Below are positions 21,001 through 26,131 of a DNA stretch of 33,355 nucleotides, one piece after another (position 1 is the first letter of the stretch; every line of letters starts with the position of its first letter). The DNA is taken from the NCBI GenBank assembly GCA_020627505.1, contig JAHDGS010000013.1:2862-36216 (forward strand), given 5' to 3'. Position numbers and translations under genes: made by a program. The notes beneath the pieces are model-generated. The model saw only the letters and a list, made by a program, of their open reading frames with translations, had not been told where the DNA came from and made no database searches. This DNA is from Myxococcota bacterium. Lineage in GTDB: Bacteria; Myxococcota; UBA727; JAHDBA01.

Positions 21001-21382
21001 TTTGTCGATCGATCCAACCTATGGCTACGTGTCCGATGCACAAACGTTGGCGAAATACAAAAAACTCGTTGCCCGACTGATGGAAAACCCACAATTTGTG
21101 GATCAAGTTCAACCTGCCATTCAGGGCTTATTAACACGAGGAGAGCGGGTATCTTATCGCGGCTATATGGAGGGATTGGAATACTCCATTTTGAGAGCGG
21201 CATTTTTGATTACCAATGATATTGAAATTACGACGCGTGCGATGCGTGCGCCAGCGCCTTCGACACGTTATGCACCAGCTTGGGGAGATCGCTTGCGTTC
21301 GCTTGTTCGCTATTGTGCTTCCGATCGCTATATGGAAGTACGACATGCTCTACGACTGGGGCAAAGGATTAAAAAGGGTTAG
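9047..21382 (+). CDS. gltI: Giant cytoplasmic TPR protein GltI (AgmK-like)
   Basis: This is the largest gene in the window: 4111 codons with no signal peptide or membrane helix. ATG 9047 is only 2 nt after AGGA, so ATG 9056, in frame and 11 nt after it, may be the true start. Residues ~1-3830 are degenerate TPR/HAT helix hairpins. The repeats become more canonical toward the C-terminal half, with recurring A-x-x-x-Y-x-x-x-L-x-x-x-P patterns such as EAERYYRQVLEINSRSLIAL and AADAIYQRVLRLEPKNLHAL. Residues ~3840-4090 are a distinct non-TPR domain (PTLVVGVEHELL, LIWFNIARQLGGLMPP). M. xanthus GltI/AgmK is a cytoplasmic TPR giant of similar size encoded next to gltJ. It likely acts as a scaffold linking the cytoplasmic cluster to the GltG/GltJ tails. 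The stop is 2 bp before gltJ, so the two are almost certainly co-translated. Confidence 0.82.
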   Translation: MIDMVSSEQKPEEMDNTFDSRWLFFRYRVAQSEEQRSALLETCRKHPFSSIAEQKIVLGECRQLIEEGYQSVDLWRYIITLADELNAYQLARQGRYYLCLNDDTLEESQRRQLWRSHMLSMFRKSHWRWAYTTWCDLEAEYGFSGVFNTLGADNVALLFSSCGLVHVLLRGIEQEISNGAPSTFVDVEMVTGLETEHAVRWLCALTPQIAFGTQIHTVVHRWLRSIVCDELSDDVQTQVRTLLERFEEWEDAPQKIYHEATTARDREDAAILYLGYTLKQHQREDADAIEIESLWKRIFRLVPLMPAALDVLLEKQIAPPDSIQRLLGHQLRRQQSTIQSTYVYRRLYESGPHNPLKLSLPTFDEIIEGHLFHLIEAPRLIGHALEQVDQEKASVERLNRAFSVMKKCAHWLDIRQPIRQIWTMLYRHGDIVRAADVASWLGKTFSDIEAVVSASQWYVEQHLISDTYGLIYRQIALSSPTTVMQSAQLGTYLSCSEHFSEHGQARQALVVATWCFQLWPSAKTEAAFIRFAEHQLSDTQILDIYRSIDIELTDNEKYMGSFATQHAEVSFRAGHYLQAFKQLSDLQQLELPREGLEEAWLAAFTGIQTDREQRLSALTLLPDIKSPAVMNQVLSICLKHATSVEENTKIQEAIERFFHVLDESTFTSWLAYVHKHERHSQVRELCTTLNQQKVIWQEPVLVRRLIQMLDVVVTDDAWSRSQLSAVLELFEGMPYPDRLIINISKWLERMKDKARLVGVVSSHWRSQGDFERASDVLRHNFDSHIPLQKQHGFALEYMAIPELAYATSLSMFLWRARLLSDKESETAEAFFEESIAATLTPVERQVLYTSLIEYVETEVDDEEHEDVLREVAESLMRSSSLIGGQPICPAPTFGTEEGHIDWPTTFDNYCRALGDISYHRGRVIDGIISMLKTRHLLFGDVSDTLAQTLEKTTDLTRQQFENLFSTSDDWYNLIFDNDALNAVGQRLLSICSAHFYMHILDVGGEQARQTKSYKPYMAILVYPDLADEVRAQCWPQVLKRLDRDIADIPNDLYATATQSIYDALDDEQQFSLLADQLEGLLDILYGLADEACVDRLSKIRESEARLAEVYAEDLMQPERLYQLLHRRCTTFPNDSDAFEQIQGLAKILNRRADMVQLAEHMIDRLKEKTPSQWFSIFQDDIFCSDEKRISYLQKYAQYVQHDDAWFSVLETGLSSGDWESASEALQYLDEDYLKRRAASFARYEDTLLRESTVTQFNVFMPLLRLFLNINPNAHRVRERIIAFHREHGDYHAAHQQLHVLFEFTQRPEHYQQLLTMVYEHGHDDTLMTLLQSTVTRELSAEEESLVWISYLRLFENPDYSEHAGSWLEAFYKEHEKWIELADLHEQLADSKTNTSEQLHHLDQIVSTNWHQLDQPHAAYDFALKALKISYSEAREETCFELAEQLEDLEPVAQLVSQHLISLNDPHDVSTIARRAAFYVASVDDESDWVRHFSEIVVKHDPHDEAAYNLLEQHAAQTNSFDEASVLLDLRIEAAGETADQIKLSQALVSKYENAGAWEQAESTHRKLLKLAPNDYGVFQHFDQFLKEREKIDQREIHLKKMAAQFTNHDQYGRVLGTLIELYIRDLGEPGDALPWIEQAHEHGEASSRILEWLSVVDEHDTDGHSTASVASLKHRVLRDAQLFEQAALHAERVATQQETQEAQVFWLDQAREDWLEGAHVEQAFMNMIKRIDIDANLADGIQSFLQLATDSDNLDMVADVLLSTAEDIDDVKLKSEMLYAAASYIEEPIEAIPAYTEAAALNDAYMVDAVEFVLAHEHEGADYQQHISSLVNHINATTHRSLYLKLLERQTRIAQKSGDAESVIQNLYEQVKINPDDSRLKWRLLDELIQHRSSEESIKFARTFLDELSSVEDDDCPRLAKMLSGLLASHKPDARSWHAHYVHAKSLGWTDARWLEDGEQALSKLSSKIDRLDRHMLRVYLIQAYHAEQNFNQELKLLTAHADELRRTHDSALSGVLLFKAQRAIRYIGEPETGFQSLGELLKRHPDREDIRVTHDHYAEQFADWDSWLNVQRDIFEDSQGVDPLIAKRYAIRAAEGYQKHLGNYDAAAAMYENALRLKVGTSEEQQHILEALRLIFVEQDEAEGQLEIYEKLLALTRAEAEEDVTDTHRQYLSSAITLAHDRLNDAFSTIRIAENHYQTLSEMPALLRVVADAYRSQKKFTAAVGYFKTFIAAPSIEEEERIEARLSLAEILSKDLRQADDARDEWKAVLEADPFNETALENVRERFEQSGREDDGRLLVEVYGRRHDPTGVCTLYRQMGHHAFERQDRPRAHKMYLRAADCAEHELHDGEIALMCMLQCMRVRPNDPDTRSRVRSLARQHEMNDVVVDFLEELIDDVEHEGRKVLAAELKEMLGDIHLNELGETAESMRIFEAVLQAQPGRPYAFDCLVRIYIEREEYAAYRELRLKRSRSTQDDNIRADDLAEAARVECEFLERASEGIRNARAALKLVPEHPVARDVLLNHMDESDDAPFMRRLLERALADQLKEAPNAQETLALRKRLAVFLVEELGDYSAAQDHWERLYEETGLQAIAFVTLSEIYHETGQHTKFEALISEQIELSTDVETRASHLLTRGRLRLLKLKDRPAAIEDLTQALRIAPGLDEARSRLIDAYRENEDWELLAETIRSAIRRTSKKEDSARLRFDLADVLIDPLQRIDEAHDVVMGILELGHLSMGELDRCQKIFEISQFDEGLFGVYDQKAAQTTGSEAASYLLEMARIRRKDKAGRQDAIDAYRKVLQLIPEEQSAGHELSEVYAEQANWQSWVKLQEERLDVTRTPAERKTILVHLMQVYEKDLIQPDMAFLAACRAYKEDESDESIREKVEALGFKTDNAEIVISVYEDVLDGVPDVSRTAFFYERMGDIAVQHLDEADEAERYYRQVLEINSRSLIALQGLKSIYGHQKKWGPYVQVGRRLAKLADTKTKRYDGLVSIAEHIYESEGAVPLVLDVYREVLTISPNEAETLRRMSELCAAGDLWVDWLEIMQRRIAAAKTKSEQRALRRAVADIYETEMNDLERALEMHHLNHEHEPNDLPTLRSMTHILTELDRQREVIDYYEKINLTSRDLNERIEVLSKVAAIWDTGLNNQNEALRSLEKILEIDPGHIGTLAYAERLAKGLGDQNRQIRLQRQYASHVDAPETRLRLLSELGASLHGHGETEAAERAYYDALELDAQYQPALIGLADFYQQQQRYKERVKVQKDLVQVTQDVDLKLNTLTEMGDTLLQHIGDLDAADAIYQRVLRLEPKNLHALSQLQEISDSNGHQRNALTWLQQRARATIDEQERAILFSEAGDRFIAAFADPRAATEEYEQALLAVNHHVPAGLALMDIYYKSENWKALEALLLWLVEEKEAAQGPKERAAIHFRLAYAAERLGHEEIAYTHFGQAHKLDQKSLNAAEGYIRGLVKREQSLAAVKAYQTILVHHHDNLSRAEIVEIHHHVAELYLKVGDRERCEKSLLRGLELDPHHQPCLTLLAHTQQLSQNYEAAYESMNRLIQLQSGVEKVDTLRALSTLSEEHLNDIYRAIDALEEANRQQPGDITILRQLCKYYQKTKQSSRAVDILSELIRLTKNKADKVRLHHSLGETYRDELRQTEVAIQCFNAALDIDAKHLKSFQAIEQVLTHEKDWRLLEKNYIKMLQRPIEDTQAKLVIWQTLGDLYRFKIKDFKKAVQAYEVVQRAHPEDLDLVVRLAELQRKDPTSLDKARANYIVLLNRSVEHERAAVHALFSIAIEQRDLDYAYVIAGAALALGDMNEKEEQFYRAYKRKKKKQSPKSLTMELWMSHVIVDEVNRDLATIASALSRFGAELLFKPTKNITRNRKIEEIDVDAPVVSFFAKQVRYVREMMGLHRVRFFVQKSANAPLEPVPVVDPTLVVGVEHELLQETNEPLIWFNIARQLGGLMPPFIVPRLLGRTQFQALVEQVILSIDPTYGYVSDAQTLAKYKKLVARLMENPQFVDQVQPAIQGLLTRGERVSYRGYMEGLEYSILRAAFLITNDIEITTRAMRAPAPSTRYAPAWGDRLRSLVRYCASDRYMEVRHALRLGQRIKKG

Positions 21383-21384
21383 GG

Positions 21385-23289
21385 ATGCTGTTCACGTGTA
21401 AAAACTGCGCTGCGCAATATAAAATACCTGATGAGAAGATCGGGGCGCGTGGTTCGAAAGTTCGTTGTAAGAAATGTGCGACGGTTGATGTTGTTTACAA
21501 AGATATCTCTGAACAGTCGACAGCTGTTCAACCGAGTGTAAAAGAAAATACAACATCATCAAATGCAGGTGACTTTGATCAAGCACGTACACGAATTGGT
21601 TCTTTGCACAACAGCGATGAAAATACGAATAGCTTTGACGCCGTAGATAAAAATACAGGTGCCACATCATTTGATTTAAAAAATGTGGGTGCTTCGAAAG
21701 ATCGCGTCCAACAAGCAGATGTGATTGCTGAATCTGGTACACACGTATCGGCACACCTCAATGCAGCTTTTTCTGAGGTATTCTCAGATGAAGCAACCGC
21801 CCAACAAACGCCACAACCATCATCAAATACCGAGAAAGCATCTTGGTTTGTCGCGATTGGTGATGAAGAACGTGGCCCGCTCAAAAAAGATGAGGTGGTC
21901 ACGCTGATTCAGCAGAGTCAATTGCGGCCAGCAGACTTGGTGTGGAACCAAGGCATGTCTGACTGGAAGGCTGCGAAGGATGTGAAAGAGCTCGCAGGTG
22001 TATTTGAAGTGAAGCCGCCTGAGTCAAAACAGACATCAACGACCTCGCAACCCCAAAACCAAAGTGATATGTCGGCCCAAGGTTTGACGGGGATTTATCA
22101 AGCGGCACAGATGATTGGTTCAATTCCATCTGCTGAATCGGAAGCAGTCGAGCCTTCTCAAATAACGTCTTCTAGACATGAAATGCCCACCAAAGAGGCT
22201 CCCCAATCGAGCGAAAGGCGCCAATCGTTGAGCAAGCCATCGCCTTCTTCAAACAGAACGGAGCCAGCGGATCCATATGAAGAAAGTGAGAGTGCCTTGT
22301 GGAACCCGGCTGCAGCCGGAAGCCTCCAGGAATTGGCGAATCGAGAAATTCAAACGATCGACTCGGAGCGTTCTCGTGTTGGATACGCAGAGCTTTCTCC
22401 AACACGCTCTCCTGAGGTGGGGCACACGGTTGTTGGTATTTCACCTGTTCACAGTGTGCCACCAGCTCGACCATTGATCACAGACGATATTGATTGGAAA
22501 ACCTGGTTTCTCAGAGGCGGACTCGCACTCCTCATTTTGGGGACAGTCGGTGCGCTTGGTTATGGTGGTTACCAGATGCTGGGCCAGTCTGATGAGCAGG
22601 TTGTCACATCGCAAAAAGAGGTAGAATCGACCGAGCCTTCGGCGAAAACCCAAACGGCCAACAATGATAAAAGTGAAGACGAGTCGGGCAAGACGGCTAA
22701 AGTAACAAAAAAGCCTATTGTTGAAGAGGTGAAACAAGAAACGAAGTCGCCGACATCGGCGCCGACAAAGCCAGAGCCACAGCCAGAACCGAAGAAAGAA
22801 GAACCCAAAAAAACAGAAGTGAAGAAAGAGCAACCAAAACCGAAGCCGGCGCCGAAGCCAAAACCAAAACCTGCGCCGAAACCAAAACCAGCCCCTAAAC
22901 CAGCCCCTGAACCTACGCCTAAACCGAAACCCGCGTCGAGTGGCTCAAGTGATTGTGATCCGATCCTTGACTTTGGTTGTGACAAAAAAGTGACATCTGG
23001 TTCATCCAATTCGGGGAAATCACGTTTATCGAAGAGTGATGTTCTTCAAGTCGTCCGAGACAATATGGGCGCCGTGAAGCGTTGTGGAAAGAAACATGGT
23101 GCCTCGGGTAAGATTGTTATGCGTTGGCGAATCATGAAATCAGGTCGTCCTTCAGAGGTTGGGGTTGTGACGCCTGAGCATCAAGGGAGTGCTGCAGGGA
23201 AATGCGTCGTATCATCTATTCGAGGGTGGTCGTGGCCGTCATACTCAGGCAAAAGTCCAGGGGTCATTAAAATGCCTCTGAAATTCTAA
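21385..23289 (+). CDS. gltJ: Zinc-ribbon/GYF/TonB-C gliding protein GltJ (AgmX-like)
   Basis: A 634-residue protein with AGGG directly before the ATG. Residues 1-40 form an MJ0042-type zinc ribbon with Cys5, Cys8, Cys28 and Cys31. Residues ~153-210 form a GYF_2 domain (WFVAIGDEERGPLKKDEV, LVWNQGMSDWKAAKDV). A disordered linker precedes one membrane helix at ~376-398 (GLALLILGTVGALGYGGY). Residues ~466-517 are a Pro/Lys-rich periplasmic arm, followed by SSDCDPILDFGCDKK, and ~547-634 form the AgmX/TonB-like C-terminal domain with Cys567 and Cys607. In M. xanthus the GltJ cytosolic zinc ribbon and GYF modules connect the machine to the MglA polarity GTPase, and the periplasmic arm contacts the outer membrane. 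This is the most diagnostic architecture in the cluster and supports the gliding reading over Nfs. Confidence 0.88.
   Translation: MLFTCKNCAAQYKIPDEKIGARGSKVRCKKCATVDVVYKDISEQSTAVQPSVKENTTSSNAGDFDQARTRIGSLHNSDENTNSFDAVDKNTGATSFDLKNVGASKDRVQQADVIAESGTHVSAHLNAAFSEVFSDEATAQQTPQPSSNTEKASWFVAIGDEERGPLKKDEVVTLIQQSQLRPADLVWNQGMSDWKAAKDVKELAGVFEVKPPESKQTSTTSQPQNQSDMSAQGLTGIYQAAQMIGSIPSAESEAVEPSQITSSRHEMPTKEAPQSSERRQSLSKPSPSSNRTEPADPYEESESALWNPAAAGSLQELANREIQTIDSERSRVGYAELSPTRSPEVGHTVVGISPVHSVPPARPLITDDIDWKTWFLRGGLALLILGTVGALGYGGYQMLGQSDEQVVTSQKEVESTEPSAKTQTANNDKSEDESGKTAKVTKKPIVEEVKQETKSPTSAPTKPEPQPEPKKEEPKKTEVKKEQPKPKPAPKPKPKPAPKPKPAPKPAPEPTPKPKPASSGSSDCDPILDFGCDKKVTSGSSNSGKSRLSKSDVLQVVRDNMGAVKRCGKKHGASGKIVMRWRIMKSGRPSEVGVVTPEHQGSAAGKCVVSSIRGWSWPSYSGKSPGVIKMPLKF
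22831..22938 (+). repeat. Pro/Lys-rich tandem coding repeat in gltJ
   Basis: Repeated CCN-AAR codon pairs encode a KPKPAPKPKP-type arm, the rigid periplasm-spanning segment typical of TonB-like proteins. Several DNA units are near-identical, so the repeat number may vary between strains. The Gly/Phe-rich frame on the opposite strand is a shadow. Confidence 0.8.
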
Positions 23290-23296
23290 GTTTCTG

Positions 23297-25870
23297 ATGA
23301 CGCGAACAGATGTTTCAGTGATTGATCATCTCGTCCCGATTGTACGACGTTATATACGTCAAGATCCATCACTGAATCAATTCCTTGATGAGGCACCAAA
23401 TATCGAGTCCTTAGACCAGATTGATTTTGTTGATGTGGCATATACGAAACGTGCATTAAGAAAATGCCGACGTGCTTTGTTTATATATACGGCCGCTCAA
23501 GAGGCGCGGGGAGAAGCATTTCATCATAGCGCACAATGATGGACACGCTTTGCCGACCGGGCCATTCAAATTGCTGCAGAACAAGCTGCTCGTATTCTTG
23601 AAGCAGAAGTCCCTTCAGATATACACCAAGACTATATTCAGTGCCGACGCTTTATCATCGGTCTCGGAAAACTCGGTACGCAAGAATTGAACCCATCTAG
23701 TGATATCGATTTGATGATTGTTTATGAACGACCGGAATCAACAACATTTCATATGCGGTACCATCAAAAATGGGTACAGCAGTTTATTCAAATCTTAAGT
23801 GAGCAGACCGAAGATGGTTTCGTGTTTAGAGTTGACCTCGATCTTCGACCAGAGGGCCGGCAAGGCCCGCTTTTGATTTCAAGAGATGCACTTCAAAAAT
23901 ATTATAAGAATAGAGCGCGCTTTTGGGAACGTGTGGCCATGCTCAAGTATCGATTTATTGTAGAGGAAGGCCCGACAGAAGCACTCGCAGAAACAATCGA
24001 ATCATTTTTACAGCGTGATGAATCGGAGACAGCGCTCGGTGAAGCTCTTGCGCATATTCGTGCACGGATTGAAGCTGAAGAAGGGGCAAAGGGATTTAAT
24101 ATAAAGACGGGTGTTGGCGGTATTCGTGATATTGAATTCATCGTACATTACTTTCAGTTGCTTTCAATTACACGTGGACTTGAGATGGTACGTGGAAGTG
24201 TTCTCGACTTGCTTGAGTGGATGAAACGTCAAAGTCTCTTGCAAGATGAAGATATCGAAATCCTGAGAGATGCTTACCATTTCTTCCGGCGGGTCGAACA
24301 TATTTTACAGTATGCTGGAGACCAACAAAAGCATGAGTTGCCCAAAGGGGTCTTTCGAAAACCGTGGCTCAATCGGGTGTGGTCTTTTTGGGCACTGAAG
24401 CAGAGAGGGCAGCAGGGATCTGAAGCTTTTGAGCACTGCTGCCAGAAGGTGAGAAATATATTCTTGCGTGTCATGGGTGTGCTTGAAACATATGAAGATA
24501 ATTTCGTGATGCTGGCGCTTGATGTTGATGAGCCACTTCATGTACGTGAGCAAGCGCTCTCGCGTCTCGGTTTTGTGCGTTGTCAGGATAAGCTCGAGAC
24601 AATCGAAATACTAAAGAAACAAGATTGGGACAACTGGCAGTGTCGAGAACTATTGATGATGTGTTCTGCTGATGAACGTCCTGAAAGAATATGGCGCTAT
24701 TGCGAAGCACATATATTTTTACTGCCCAGTCAGACAATCGATCGTGCCCATTTTCGTGCAATGAAAAGCTGGTTTAGATGGACAGGTAAAAGTCCGTGGC
24801 TCTTGCGAATTGTGACACGAGATCATGATGACTGCCTGGCACAAGATTGGATTGCACGTGAAATTGCACAAGATGCCATATCTGACATTGACTCGAGGAC
24901 ACAACAGATTGATGCTCGATTTGTTGAACTTCATCGACAGTACCTACAATATGATTTATCGGCACGAGAGATGCTGTCTGCGTTAACGCACGTCGGCCAA
25001 TCGTGGCTATCGAATATGTGGCGAGCCGAGCGTGCGATAGATCTCACACAAGACATTCCGTGCTTACTCTATGGCTCATTGGCGGTCGAACAGCTCTGTG
25101 TTGGCTCGGATCTCGATCTTGTGATCATTGTGCCTGATCATATTGATCGCTCTACGATCGAGCCGCATATATTAAGGTGGCTCAGTCGAATGCGCGCAGC
25201 ACTTTCAGCAGGGAAAGGCTTTCCTGTTGATCTTCGTCTACGTCCACATGGCCGTCAAGGACAACTTCTCAATAGCCTGTCCACATGGAAAGATTACCAA
25301 CACCACGATGCGCATTTTTGGGAACATCTTGCGCTCGTCCGATCGCGGTTTATGTCTGAAGACCATCAGTTAAAAGCAGATTGCCGACAGTTGTTGATCG
25401 AGCACAAGCCAGATAATTTAGGTTGGAAAACACTCGATATGCGTGCGCGTATTCTGAGAGAGCGCCAGAGCCCAAATGGATTCCACATCAAAATAAGTGA
25501 AGGTGGTTTGGTCGATATTGATTTTATGATCGCGGCCGTTTTGTGGAATGCCCTCAAAGATAATGACATTCCATGGCATCATAACCTATATCAAATGCTA
25601 GATACCCTTGCTGAGCATCGCGTGATCGATACACAAGATGCTGCATTCTTAAGTCATGCGCTTGATCTCTATAATCACATTCGTATTTGGTATTGGTTTC
25701 TTGGCGAAGAAAACGAGCCTGTGTGCCAATTGCATGATGCACTCTTTGAACAATGTGCGCGTCAAATGAATCTTGGTTACTCGACGGCCATGCAACTGCA
25801 AGAACGTTTGCTTGATACAGCTGCCCAAGTTCGGGAAATCACGGGTCGCTATCTCAATCGGCTTTCTTAG
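23297..25870 (+). pseudogene. glnE: GlnE-type bifunctional adenylyltransferase/adenylyl-removase, interrupted by an in-frame TGA
   Basis: Reading from ATG 23297, 80 codons (including KRALRKCRRALFIYTAAQEA, the helix before the first catalytic domain) end at TGA 23537-23539. The same frame then stays open to TAG 25868-25870. After the TGA comes the removase motif GLGKLGTQELNPSSDIDL, then RVDLDLRPEGRQGP, ERVAMLKYRF, GVGGIRDIEFIV and the adenylyltransferase half (GSDLDLVII, PVDLRLRPHGRQG, GGLVDIDFMI). GlnE normally modifies and de-modifies glutamine synthetase. The coding potential is ~857 codons, shorter than the ~945 of E. coli GlnE, mostly at the N-terminus. No ATG, GTG, TTG or CTG lies between the TGA and the first motif; the first is TTG 23687, inside that motif, so reinitiation would lose the removase G-K-L-G. 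Nonsense mutation, readthrough or base error are all possible. It begins 7 bp after gltJ. Confidence 0.8.
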
Positions 25871-26025
25871 AGTAAACCTCAACAAAGTTGATCGACGAAT
25901 ATCCGTTCATTTTCCCTGATTCTTCGTCACGTCCTCACAGCATATCCAGATATGCTGTTCCGGTGCTTCTTGAATCAAGAAAAATGCTACGAACATCTGC
26001 CAGACCAACTCTATTGAGGTTTACT
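25871..26025. mobile_element. MITE-like palindromic element with 20-bp terminal inverted repeats
   Basis: The left end AGTAAACCTCAACAAAGTTG (25871-25890) matches the reverse complement of the right end (26006-26025) at 18 of 20 positions. TTAG immediately flanks both ends (25867-25870 and 26026-26029), a candidate 4-bp target duplication; the left copy includes the glnE TAG stop. Inside are two palindromes: 9-bp arms ACAGCATAT/ATATGCTGT around CCAG (25937-25958), and TTCTTGA/TCAAGAA around one base (25967-25981). It encodes no transposase; an internal 61-codon frame has no ribosome site or recognisable content. The rest of the 261-bp intergenic region up to 26131 holds no clear gene. Confidence 0.6.
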
Positions 26026-26131
26026 TTAGTTCAGAGGTGGTCGCATAAATACGACGTGAGAATTTTCCAGTGATTTCGAAATAGTTCGATGCAAGTTTGA
26101 TTTTGACGCATAACATCTATACAGTTGCCTC

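Noticed and set aside
22569-23009. Long Gly/Phe-rich open frame on the minus strand inside gltJ
   Set aside because: It is the mirror of the Pro/Lys codon repeat; it has no ribosome site and lies wholly within a strongly supported gene.
23537-23539. TGA as a reassigned Trp codon or a selenocysteine codon
   Set aside because: TGA is an ordinary stop for the GltC-like gene, sctT, the SDR gene and the kinase. No clear selenocysteine hairpin follows, and GlnE has no known selenocysteine site.
23472-23690. Overlapping 72-codon frame that bridges the glnE TGA in another phase
   Set aside because: Its sequence is not GlnE-like; the homologous reading continues in the original frame on both sides, so no frameshift is needed.
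25888-26073. 61-codon plus-strand frame across the inverted-repeat element
   Set aside because: It spans palindromic DNA, extends past the right terminal repeat, lacks a ribosome site and has no recognisable protein features.
26097-26123. Promoter TTGATT...TATACA before sctQ
   Set aside because: Spacing is only 15 nt and it would leave almost no leader; too weak to list as a feature.
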